DNA from: Micractinium sp. NFX-FRZ | Lineage: Eukaryota > Chlorophyta > Trebouxiophyceae > Chlorellales > Chlorellaceae | DNA length: 64,000 nucleotides | Assembly: GCA_029339195.1 (NCBI GenBank) | Contig: JAPTJF010000160.1 | Location: 1-64,000 of the forward strand | Direction: 5' to 3' | Part shown: positions 21,101-31,800 of the stretch, in pieces | Layout: the number at the start of each line of letters is the position of its first letter | Numbering within the stretch: position 1 is the first letter of the stretch | Notes under the pieces: model-generated | The model's database searches: none | What the model was told of the DNA's origin: nothing | What the model saw: the letters and a program-made list of their open reading frames with translations, nothing else | Made by a program: the position numbers and the translations under genes

Positions 21101-23617
21101 CCTGGTCTAAAGAGACCTGGCTGCCGCGCAGGGGCATACCACTCCATCCTGACCTGCACCGCCCGCCCTGCCCTGGCCGCCCCTGGATGCACGACCGCCC
21201 ATCTCTGCTCCAGCCCCCGCCCAGTACGCCCTCCCCTGGCTAGCTGCTCCACTCCCCCGTACCTTGAGCTTGTTACAGCGGGTGATGACGGACAGCAGGC
21301 GGCTGAACTCCTGGAGCCCCTCATCAATGACAGGGCCCACCGCCCCTCCCTCCGCCCCTGCTGCCCCCAGCGCCGCCGCTGCTGCTGCCGCCCCCACTGT
21401 CCCCCCAGCTGTCGCCGCAGCAGCTGCAGGGGGATGCATCTCGCTGCCGCCGCCGCCGCTGCCGCTGCCGCCCGCTGCTGCTGCTGCCTGCTGCTGGGCC
21501 TGCAGCTGACGGGCCCTCAGCTGCAGGTAGCACTGCTGCAGGTCGTCAAACTGTGTGGCGATGCGCCGCTTCTTGTTGCGCAGCAGGCTCAGCACGTCGC
21601 GAGGGCGCCCGCCGCTGCTGACGCCGCCGCCGCCGCCGCCGCTGCTGGTGGTGGTGGTGGTCACTCCCGGGCTGAGCAGGGTGCCAAACACACCCGTGTA
21701 GGCAGCGTGGCCGCCATGTCCGTGCGCCCCTTGCGCCGCAGCTGCAAAGTGAGGCGGCAGCATGGGGTGGGCCGGCGCGCCGGCGCCTGCCCCGCCAGCT
21801 GGCCCCCCCAGCGCCTGCGTTGCCAGGCTGGCAAACGCTGCGCCGGCAAAGTCGGCTACCTGCTGCTGTGCTTGCTGCTGCTGCTGCTGCTGCGCAAGCC
21901 GTGCCTGCTGCAAAGCCTGCTGCATCGCCTGCTGCTGCTGCTGCATCAGCTGATGCTGGTGCAACGCGCTTGCGCCAGCTGCCGCCGCTGCTGCCGCCGC
22001 CGCCGCTACTGCTGCTGCGTCTGCTCCGGTGCCTAACAGAGGCATCCCAAGCTGCTGCTGGTGTTGCTGCTGTTGCTGCTGCTGCGCCAGTTGGGAAGCC
22101 TGCTGCTGCCGCGCTGCCTGCTCTAGCCGCTGCTCCTGCTCATGCACGCCATTCTGTGGGACCGGTGCGGGCGGCGAGGCCGCACGTGCTGCGGCATCGC
22201 CGGTCGCCGAGCTGGGCCTGGCCGCGGGGGTGGCTGGCCGCGCCTGCTGGCTGTTGGACTGTGCCGCAGCACCCACCCCGACAGCCTCCACCCGCTGAAT
22301 GTCGCCCTCAAGGCACATGAGCTCCTTCTGCAGCTGAGCCAGCCGCTGCGCTTTGTCCTGCCTGCACGGGGCGCATGCGGCGGGGGCAGGAGGCGGTTGC
22401 AGGGTTGGGGTGCAAGGCAGGCCCTGGCTGCAAGGCTCACGTCTGGCAGGTGAGGCAGACGTGGCTGGCACGAGCCCACCACCCATGCAGGCATGGCGGG
22501 CAGCAACCCCCTTCCAGTGCTCCACCAGCGCTGCCGCAGCATTGCGGCCACAACGCCCCCCACCCCCCTCCCCGTGCCCTCGCAACCCCCTCCCCTAACC
22601 CCTCCCCATGCCCTCCAAATCCTGCTCCCTGCCCACCTGCTGCTCTGCAAAAAGTGGAGGAGGAGCTCCATAGATGCCTCCCGCTGCCGCTCCTGCAGCG
22701 CCTGCTTCACCTCCCACAGCTGGTGCAGCAGCGCATCAACATCCGCCTCCTGCAGCGACCCAGCATGCTCCGCCACCACCTGCTGCAGCAGCTCCAGCGG
22801 CGGCGGCCCGCGGTCCACAGAATGGAAGCGCGCGCGCCGGGTGATCTGAGGCGGGGTTCAACACACAGGGGCGGAAGGGGGACCGGTAGGAGGGGGCCGG
22901 GAGTGGTGCTTGTGATTCGCCGGCACGCAAGCGGGTCGGTTGAGGCACAAACGAGCTCAACAGTGGCGGCAAAGCCCTAAATTGTGTCACTCAGGCTGCC
23001 AGGTGGGGCCAGCTGGTGCCAGCAGCGGGTCGATCCTGGCCTGGCCGCCTGCACCGAGCCCTCCCCCAGCACCCCGCGCGCCTCCACCCCACCGCCTTCG
23101 CCCCACCTTGCTGAGCAGGAAGTTGGGGTGGATGAGGTCAGCGGTGAGGTAGTGGGAGCAGGAGGGGCAGCTCTTGGCATGCTCCAGGTGGCGGGAGATG
23201 CAAGAGTAACAGAAGGAGTGCCTGCAGAGGCGGGCGCAGGCGGGGTGGGGTGGGTGCAGGAGGGCAGGGTGCCTGCAGCAGTGCTACGGCTCCATCACAA
23301 GCGCAGCAGCGTCCCGCGGCTTGCCTCATTTGCTGCACATCCCCTGCCACTACCGGCGGAGAGGGAGCTGCAGGCGCAGCATGGCGCGGGGCGCAGAAAG
23401 ACACAACACACACTGCCTCCGCCGCTCACCCGCAGGCGGTGACGAAGGGGTCCGTCAGCGTCTCAAAGCACACCGGGCAGGCCAGGTCCTCCCGCCGCGC
23501 AGGCTCATACTCGTCACGCTCGCGGGCAGCCGCAGGGGGCGGCTGGGGGCCGCCCTGCAGGCCCGGAAGTGGTTCTTCGACATTCACCGGCAGCGCCGGC
23601 CCTGCCGGATGGGCCAT
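18104..23617 (-). CDS. COP1: COP1 E3 ubiquitin ligase (RING, coiled coil, WD40)
   Basis: Eleven exons (transcript order): 23430-23617, 23107-23221, 22637-22845, 21263-22361, 20809-20930, 20299-20483, 19810-19985, 19441-19583, 18868-19085, 18448-18572, 18104-18223. They give 899 residues with all phases closing. The C3HC4 RING uses C47, C50, C62, H64, C67, C70, C81 and C84 (TACGHSFC as in plant COP1) and is followed by HPNFLLSK. Coiled coil spans about 120-210. Residues about 215-440 are rich in Gln and Ala runs, an insertion not found in land-plant COP1. Then come NKKRRIATQFDDLQ-CYLQLR, the COP1 nuclear-localisation/linker signature, and seven WD40 blades (about 540-899) including SGSDDCAVKFW and the final FISAVCW-NSQGTVRV. 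COP1 with SPA and CUL4-DDB1 ubiquitinates light-signalling transcription factors in darkness. ATG at 23617 is the first in frame. Confidence 0.93.
19161..19259. repeat. About 29-bp minisatellite in a COP1 intron
   Basis: Roughly three and a half imperfect units carrying GGGCAGGTCGGCAAGCACA lie in the intron between the exons at 19441-19583 and 18868-19085. A related GTCGGCAAGCACAC string occurs in a glycosyltransferase intron near 40217. Confidence 0.75.
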
Positions 23618-24538
23618 CAACCCCAGAGCTGCACTCTTAAATGTGCATTTAAACCGAAGCGGGCAGTGAGGAGAGCCGTGCAGCTTCTGTTTTTGGCAAG
23701 CGCAAGCTTGCGAGCTCTGAACGGGCGTTTGGTAGAGTCAAATTCGTTTTCTGGAGTAATATGTGCGTTTGCTTAAACGTCCTGGTTGGTGCACAGGCGG
23801 TTTGTGATGGGCATGGCGAGCGTGAACTGGCGCCAAGTGGCGCTCTGCGCGTGAACTCGCGCCGCACGACACCGTGCCGCTGATGCCGCTCACTGCTTGG
23901 GGCGTTGTGGGTCAGCGGCAGTCATCCATCTCGTGCTCACTGAGTGCCATAGGCATTGGTGGAAATCCAAGCAAGCCTGGGTGCCTCACTACGCGGCGAC
24001 ATGCACGGCATGCACGGCGGCAGGCGGGTGAGTCTGGCAACAGTGACTGGAGCCATCGAGGCTTGCAATCCATATTCCATTGTGATCATCATGCGCAAAA
24101 GAGATGCTTCGAACGCGCCACACCTGCACAACTTGCCTGCCTCGTCCCGCACACTGCCTCGCGCAGTGCCTCGTGGCGGGGCGCCTTCTCCTTCGCGCTC
24201 TTCAACCCATCACGTTGCCCTGCCCCTGCGTATCTCACTCACACTTCCACTGCTTACTATAAATCAGAACACACAGGCCAGCAGGCAGGTCGGCAGCAGA
24301 ACCCTGGCGCCGCGCTCTCGCTCCCAAACTCGGCTGTAGCCGCGCGCATAGCTACCCGGCCCAGCTCAATCGGGAAGCCTGAGGTAAGCGCTGCATAGCG
24401 AGCGCCCGTGCCGCAGGGCGATGCAAATGGCGGCGCCTCCCGCCTCAGACGCTGGGACACGGCCGCTCCCAGGCAAGGCGACCCAGGCTGCCTGCCCCTG
24501 TCCCCCCTTCACCCGCAGGCTAGGCAGCCCCAACAAAG
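23618..24538. promoter_or_regulatory. Divergent promoter region of COP1 and the sulfotransferase
   Basis: Holds the upstream regions of both divergent genes. TATAAA at 24258-24263 points to the sulfotransferase. A likely 5' UTR intron of that gene runs 24384-24518, with donor GAG/GTAAGC and acceptor CCGCAG. No further coding exon was found. Confidence 0.5.
24258..24263 (+). promoter_or_regulatory. TATA box of the sulfotransferase gene
   Basis: TATAAA lies 281 bases before the ATG at 24539. The distance is explained by the inferred 5' UTR intron at 24384-24518. Confidence 0.45.
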
Positions 24539-27500
24539 ATGGGCAAGCTGTTTGACTACCTCGTCTTCCCCATCTGCATCCCCTTCATCCTGCTCTGGCT
24601 GCTGGCGGCACGCCTGCTCTCCTGCGTCGCCCCGCTCCTGCTGCCCCTCACTTGGGCGCTCGCCCGCCGCCTCAGCTGGGCCTGCCCCTTCATCCCATAC
24701 ATCTGGAAACAGCAGGGATGGTTCCTGGGCGGCATGATGCGCCTGGGGTTTGAGGTGAGCCACAAGTGCGCTCTTTCAGCGACGTGCCTGCCAAGGCCTG
24801 CTGGCTGCATGACCCCCCCGCCTCCCAGCCCATCCACCCCACTTACTTCACCCTCCCCGCATGTGCCTCTGTCCCTCTTTTGCCCCTGCAGGCCACCTAC
24901 TGCATGAATGTGGCTCGCCGCTTCCTCACGCTGCCGCTGCGCCGGCGCACCGCCGACTTTTTCATCGTCGGCTTTCCGAAGGTGAGCCGCTGCCTGGGGG
25001 CGGGCAGGGAGGGCAACCTGTGAGGGCCGCTGCTGGGGGCGGGCAGGCAGGGCAACCTGTGAGGCAGGGTGACCTGTGAGGCCCCCCACCCCACCTGCTG
25101 CCGTCCACCACCCCCTAGCCCCTGTGCAACCTGTCCCATCAAACCATTCCCTCGCAAAGTGAATCTCGCCCTCCTGGCCGCACCCATCCTCACATACTCC
25201 CCACCCCCTGGTGGCTCTGCTTGCTTGCACACGCAGGCTGGCACCACCTCCATGGCAGCGTACCTCAAGCTGCACCCAGCCCTCTCGGGCATTGACGGGC
25301 TGCACTGGCACGAGGTAGGCGGGGTGAAGTGGCGGTGGCACGGGTGTGGTGGGCAGGAAGGGGACACCGCTACGTGTCTTGGCGGGTCTACACACACTCC
25401 CGCATAATGCGGGGAGGGGCATGGTGTAAGGCGCGTGTGACTACACGGCATGCTCCCCCGCCCGCCGCTCTGCCCGCCCACCCTGCACCCCCGCCACCCT
25501 GCAGACCCTTGAGAAAGAGAGCCACTTCTTCGAAGGAGCGCTGGGCCGGCACACCACCGCCAGCAAGGCCGCCTACCGCTCCTACTTCCCCACCTGCCTC
25601 ACGCGCTGGTGGGTGGAGCGCGTGCGCTGCGCCGGCAAGGTGAGCACCTGGGGGGGGGGGGGGGGGAGCGCTGTTCTGTAACAGTTAATAGAATCACCTT
25701 CGATTTGTGGTGTGTGCGTGTGTGTGTTTTCTCTCTACAAGGCGGCACAAGTGGGGGATGAGCACAGGGTGGGCACTGGCTCGGCGGCTCGTTGTGCAGC
25801 CATGGCAGGATGCGCCACTCAGGCCTCCACCCACCGCCCCACCGCCCGCCTGCTCACCTCGCTCCTGCACCAACCCTCCCCCAACTGCAGTGGCTCTGCT
25901 TCGATGCCTGCCCCGTGAACGCGTGCCTGGACTACACTGCCGCCCGCATGGCCGCCATCAACCCCGATGCCAAGCTCATCTTCATGCTGCGCGACCCGGT
26001 CAGCGGCGCCTTCAGCGCCGAAATCATGGTGAGCTGGGTGGGCCTGAGGCTGAGGGGCGCGTGTGCGTAAATGCTCTGCTGCAGTTGCATGCGCCGTGCA
26101 GACTGTACTGCCGCTTATGTGCACTGGATTGCCGGTTATGTGCACTGTTCAGCAGCTGCAGGGCCCTGCGGTGCCTCATGCTGTGTGCCTGCCCAGAAGC
26201 CTACCCGTACTGCCCACCCCCGCCCACTCGGCCCTCCTCCCTCCCCTCCCTCCCCCCCTGCAGCTGCGCAACCTGGGTGTGCCCCTCAGCTGGAGCCTCA
26301 TGGAGGACGTGCGCCCAGCAGACCCACGCTTTGCAGAGTCGCCCGCCGACGTGCAGTACTGGGAGCAGGCAAGCGGGTGCAGCGGGCCGGCGTAGGGGGG
26401 CGGGGCGGTGGTTCCCGCTGTTGCGGTGACAGAAGCAGGCGCAGTGCTGCGCGGGGCCCTTCCGCCAAAGGCGGCCAAGCTGTCCCTTGCTGCCTGTGTC
26501 TCTCACACCTGCCCCCGCCCCCACTGTGCTCGCCCTTTTGTCTCTGCCAGGTGGCGGCCCTGGATCCCTCCGACCCCCTGCCAGAGGACCTGATGCAGAA
26601 GTTTTATCACGACGCGTATGCGCTGCTGCGGTCGGGGCGCTACGCGGACCGCATCGCCCCGTTCCTGGAGCACTTCAAGCGGGAAAAGTGAGAGTGGGTG
26701 GGGGAGGCAGCGGCAAGGGTGCTGGGGGGAGGAGTGACGAGTGAACCACAATACCCTGTGGATTGCTGTTCACTGTTGTGGATGGGATGGAAGCAGGCGC
26801 CGCCTCACCCCACCCCACGCTTCCCCTTCCCCCAGCTCAACTCATGCCCCCTCTTCCTCCCACCCCCCGCTGCAGCATCATGTTCATCGACTTCACGGAG
26901 TTCACGACCAACACGCAGGCCACCGTGCGCAGCGTGCTGCAGTTTGTGGGGGCGGACCCGGAGCGACTGCACTTCCGCACCCTGCCGCCCGGCATGCAGG
27001 TGCGTGGGCGACGGGTGGGAGCTGTGTGGGTGAGGGGCGGCTGTGGGTGGGGCAAGGAGGGCAGTGTTTGGGAGGCAGGGAGCGACAGGTGGCTGGCAGC
27101 ATGCTGTGCAACTCAACTGATGTGAGGCAGGGGAAACGGCAATGCGTCCAACACACACTCCGCCAGCCCTGCACCCGACCTCCCCGCCTCCCCTTCCCCC
27201 TGGCCCGCCTGCGCAGGGCGAGCGCCGCGGCCGCCGCCTGCACCCCGCCTGCAAGCGCAAGCTGACCCAGTACTTTGCCCCGCACAACGCCAAGCTCTTC
27301 GCCATGCTTGGGCAAGGCTTCCGCTGGGGGGCAGACGTGTCGGGACGCCGCGTGGTGGATGCCAATGAGTTCCTGACCCCCGCTCCCACAGACACCCTGG
27401 CCACGCTTGTGCCGCCGCCCCCAGCGGCAGCGGCCCCCGCAGCACCCGCAGCACCCGCCGGCGCAGTGGCCATTGCCATCCCGGCAGAGCAGCAGGGCGC

Positions 27501-27627
27501 TGACGTGGCAGCGGCAGCGGGCAAGGCGGGCAAGGGCAGCGAGAGTGGCGGCTCCGAGTCTTCATCCGTCATCTCGCTCACCGCCACGGCGGGCAGCCAC
27601 GCCAGTGCGCTGGCCACGGCTGTGTGA
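24539..27627 (+). CDS. Membrane-anchored sulfotransferase (heparan-sulfate-type fold)
   Basis: Nine coding exons: 24539-24754, 24892-24981, 25237-25314, 25505-25639, 25891-26028, 26264-26368, 26551-26687, 26876-26999, 27217-27627. They give 477 residues. Residues 8-40 are strongly hydrophobic (signal anchor), so this is probably a Golgi type II enzyme. The PAPS-binding 5'-phosphosulfate loop is VGFPKAGTTS (about 97-106), split by an intron after PK. The 3'-phosphate loop is LRDPVSGAFSAE (about 208-219). The family's C-terminal LHPACKRKLTQYFAPHNAKLFAMLG block is present. The last 90 residues are a low-complexity Pro/Ala/Ser tail. It should transfer sulfate from PAPS to a glycan or other hydroxyl acceptor; the acceptor is unknown. 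One intron has a GC donor at 26369 (CAG/GCAAGC). A 5' UTR intron is likely. Confidence 0.87.
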
Positions 27628-28865
27628 TGCCACGCCAGCGCGTGCGCACTTGCCACGAGTCGTGTGATCACGCCAGCGGCCCAGCCCTAGCATTGGAGGC
27701 GTGATGAAAACAAATGCTGCTGCACTGGTCGCTATTTTTTGCCCCTCCTATATGCTTCTCCCTGTATGCTCATCTGAGCTGTGCTACTTCCGCCCTGTGC
27801 TGCATGCTTCTCCCTGTCTGCCGCCTCCCTGGTAGCCTTGCCTCCTGCCCTCGCCCACTATTTGACCTGCGCCCACAATCCACCTGCACTATCTCCCAAC
27901 CACTAGCAATCAAGTGCACTGCTTTTCTAATTTTTTGGCAAGTTCTCCGTATGTTAATGCGCGAAGAGTTGACAAGTGGTCGTGGAGGTGGCCCTTTAGC
28001 GGCGGCAGCTTGCGCCGCAGACACACGCGCTCCTGGTGCTCCCTGCCGTGGCGGCTCGCGCAAGTATCCTTGTGACGTGCTTCCTCGAATTTTTTGACAC
28101 AATCAATATCTGTACACGGTTTCCCCTGGCTGTGAGCAAGGCCCTCTTGACCTGCGCAGGATGTGGCTGGTGCTGAGTGCTGGTGGCGGCGCCTGCTGCC
28201 AGCTGCCGCCACCATGCCTGTGCCGGTTTCTGCATGTGCTGCCCTTCGCGCCACGTCGCGCAGTCCCTTATGACTCCATGGTGGCATTTTGATGCATAAT
28301 CTGAGCATGCCGGGGTGACCTGGCCGAGAGGAATCCCGCACGTGTGGACAGACGTCCCAGCTGCATGCCGGCTTCCCGCCACTCGAGATCCTACAGGGAT
28401 AGAGGTGGGTGAAGGGACGATTGAAAGGGGATGGCAAGATAACAAGGAGGGACCAAAAGAGAGGACCGTTCGAAGCAGCGAGCTTGGTTTCCCGCCGGAA
28501 GACCACTGAGCTGTTGACATCAAGGCCTCTTGGGCTTGCAACAGTCGGTCTGAACCGTTAGCAGGTGCGCGGCAGCGTGCAGAAGCGTGCGGAAGAGCGG
28601 CACCCGCCCTTGCCTTTGCTTCCGACACGCCGCGCTGCACACACGGAAGGCTTGCACCCAAGCAGCCCGGCGCACGCGTGTTAGCGATGATCAGCCGGTC
28701 AGCCACCCGTTCCGGTACGCCCGCTCTCTGGCCGCCGGCGGCAGTCCCGCCGCCAGCGGCAGTCCCGCCGCCAGCCGACGCGCGGGACCATGCGCCAGGC
28801 AGCACAGAACTGCACCACTGCTGGTGCAGACCCTCCCTGCTCTTGTCGTGACACTTGCAGTAGCC
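27628..28865. other. Intergenic region before the Grx-TDT-hemerythrin gene
   Basis: No supported gene. The first part is the sulfotransferase 3' UTR and the last part the promoter of the next gene, including a 15-bp direct repeat (CGGCAGTCCCGCCGC) near 28738 and 28756. A 198-codon minus-strand open frame at 27910-28506 has no recognisable domain or splice context. Confidence 0.5.
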
Positions 28866-31800
28866 ATGAGCGACATGGAGGGCGGCAAGGTGGACCTGGC
28901 CCAGGCGCTGGCAGGTGGGCACCCCTGGCAGGCCCGGCCCTTTGGTGCCACCCGTCACCGCCCGCCTGGCTGCCTGCCTGCCTCCTGTGACTGAGGGGGT
29001 TATGATGCAAGTGAAATGGGGGCGGCCCTTCCACCCAGCGACCAAATACAGTCGGCGCACTTTACTAGTTAAAACCACCCCATCCGTCCCCAGCCACCGC
29101 TCCCCTCCCTCTCCTACCCCCGCCTGCAGAGGGCGGCCCCCCGGCCATTCTGCAGGCGCTGCACCGCCTGCCCATCGCTCTGGTGGGCAAGACCACCTGC
29201 GCCTATTCCCTGGAGGCCCAGGCCACGCTGGCGGCGGCCGCCGCTCGTGTGGGCGGCGCCGCCGCTGTGGCCACCTTTTGGGTGGATGAGATGCCTGCGG
29301 GCGGCGCCGTGTGGGCTGCGCTGAAGCAGGAGCTCAAGCAGAGCACTGTGCCGTACGTCTACGTGGGGGGAGAGTTCCTAGGTGGCTGCGATGACATCAA
29401 GAAGCTCCAGGTGAGGGGTGGCAGCTACAGGTACAACAGGGGCGGGCCTGGGGCTGGGAATCTCAGACGCGGCGTGGTGCTGTGTTAGCCGGGGATGCGG
29501 TGCAGCGCACGGCCGCCTCTGCCCTGCAGCTGCCCTGCACAGAGGCCGTTTAGCCACTTAGCTCTCATCCCGCATGACCTCCTACCGCTCGTTCCTGTGC
29601 TCCCCAGGCCGCCGGCACCCTTGCCTCCAAGGTGCATGCCGCCACCGCCAGCCTGGCGCCTGCGCCCCCCAGCCCCACCAGCGCCGCCCCAACCGCCAAG
29701 AAGATGGCTGCCTCTGACAGCAAGGCCCCCAGCACGACCGACAGCGTGTGCAGCGACCCCGCCTGCGTGCCGGCGCTGGCTGACGGCAGGCGGGGCGCCC
29801 CCATGTGCCTCTTCTGGTTCCCGGAGAACGTCGACTCTCACGTCATCCGCCTCACCGCCGCCCAGGTGGGTAGCGGCTGTGCACGGCTGCGGGGCTTGGG
29901 GTGCAGTTTGAGGCATCAACGGACACTGTGCTGAATTTGATGATGCTGCAAACTTGGAGGTTTGCAACCCCCGGCGTGCTCCAGCGCAGCAGTGCTGCTG
30001 CCCTGCGCCCACTCTGCTTCGCCTCTCTCTCTCCCTCCCCTCCTGCCCCCACCCCGCCAGGTGGTGGTGGTGTGCGTCCTGGCCATCATTTGGCGCACCC
30101 ACACCTGGGCACACTACCTCACCCTGGCCCTGCTCCTGGACAACGTCGCCCGCCTGCTCTTCGGGGCGGGGCCTTCCCCGCTGGCCCAGCTGGCGCGCTG
30201 TGGTGCTGCTGTGATGACGCCCAGCTTCCGCCCCGGGGTGGGTGGGGTGGGTGGGGTCCCAGCGTGGGGGGAGGAGGTTTGGCGCCGCACCTTGAGCTAG
30301 GGACCGGGCTGGGCGGCCTGCTCGCCGCGCCTCGCGCGCCCCAGCTAGGCATGCCACCACTCAGGCCGCCAGGTGCCAGCTGCACCCCTGCCCCCTGTCG
30401 AGATACCCTCTCTGCGTGCCCCGCCCCACCCCGCCCGGTCATGCGCAGGTGCCCAAGCAGTTTGCCTCTGCCTGTGCCACCTTCATGTGTGTCATCGCAA
30501 CCATCTTCATGTTCACCACAGGTGGGCTGGGGCAGCCAAATGCATTACCGCACCTGCTGCACGTAACGCAAACCAACAAGGGCACATCCAGACTGCACGG
30601 CGGGGCACTGGCGAGGGAGAGGTGCCCAGCCAGCGCAGCGGGCGCAGCATGATCCGCGCCGCTGGCACTGCGCCCTGGCCCGCCGCTCGCCCCCGCCCCC
30701 ACCCCGTGTGCACCCGCGTGCACGCGAGGGGCCTTCAACACACTGTCACCGGCCCCTGTCCCTGCCCCACACGTGCACCGCCTGCAGGCTTTGACCCCGA
30801 AAAGATCCTGCCCTCCGTCTTCCTGGGCATGTATGCCGGCCTGGCACTGCTGGAGTCGGCCCTCGACTTCTGCATGGGATGCGTCATGTGAGGGGGAGGG
30901 CCCAGGGGTGTGGCCTGATGGGCGGGCACGGACTAAGGCGTTGGCACGGCATGGGCTCTGTAACGTCCACGGGGGCCTCTGGGGCACTCATGTGGCGGTG
31001 GCAGTGGCGGAACATTGACCCACCAGTGTACCGTGAGACAGCTGTGACTTTGCATGCGCAACCAGTGAGCCGTTGCTAGGGCGCCAACATGCCTGCCCAA
31101 GACGTCACAGCTGTCCTGCCCGCCAACCTGCCTCCCGCCCCGCACCGACCGCTGCCCTCCCACCCCACCATCCCACCCCACACCCGGCAGGTTTGGCTGG
31201 CTGGTCAAGTTTGGCATCCTGCCTCCCGAGGTGTACGCCATGGGCATTTCTTGCAAGCCGGAGGCGGAGTACACGTACGGCGAGGCGGTGAAGCGGCTGG
31301 ACCTGCCGGAGCCCCAGCAGGTGAGGCGCTCAGGTTGCCCAGCTCAGTTTGCCCAGCTCAGTTTGACCAGCTCAGTTTGGCCAGCTTAGGTTACCCAGCT
31401 TAATTGGGTGGCCGGGAGGCGGAGCTGTCCCCGAAGCCCAGACGGTTCCTACAGCCTGTGCCCCGTGCTGATGTCAGCATAGGGGAACGCCTGGGACTGC
31501 CGGAGTCATAGCAGGTGGGGGCTTGGCTGCCAGTGGGTGAGGAGATTGCCGTGCGGCAGAGGCATGCAGATGCTGCAGCCCGGGCAGCACAGCCAGGAGG
31601 TGCTGCCTATGGGAGAGCTGGCCCCGGAGCCCAGACGGTGACTCCAGCCTGGGCCAGCATTGGTGCGAAAGAGGGGCTGTGTCACTGCAGTGTGCCCAGC
31701 CCTGCGGGACGCTCCCCTCCTGAGCCGTCGACACATGCTCTGTAGAGTACCGCCCTATGCTCAGCCCTGCTCCCCTGCCTCCCACACTCACACCCTGCCC

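Noticed and set aside
21017..22036. 339-codon plus-strand frame rich in Cys/Leu/Arg
   Set aside because: It is the antisense of the CAG/GCN repeat part of the large COP1 exon.
27910..28506. 198-codon minus-strand open frame with an internal basic stretch
   Set aside because: No recognisable domain, no upstream promoter or splice context. It overlaps the likely sulfotransferase 3' UTR, and GC-rich sequence gives many chance open frames.
28587..28865. In-frame extension upstream of the fusion gene ATG
   Set aside because: The frame is open but starts at GTG with no ATG, and includes a short direct repeat; more likely 5' UTR/promoter.
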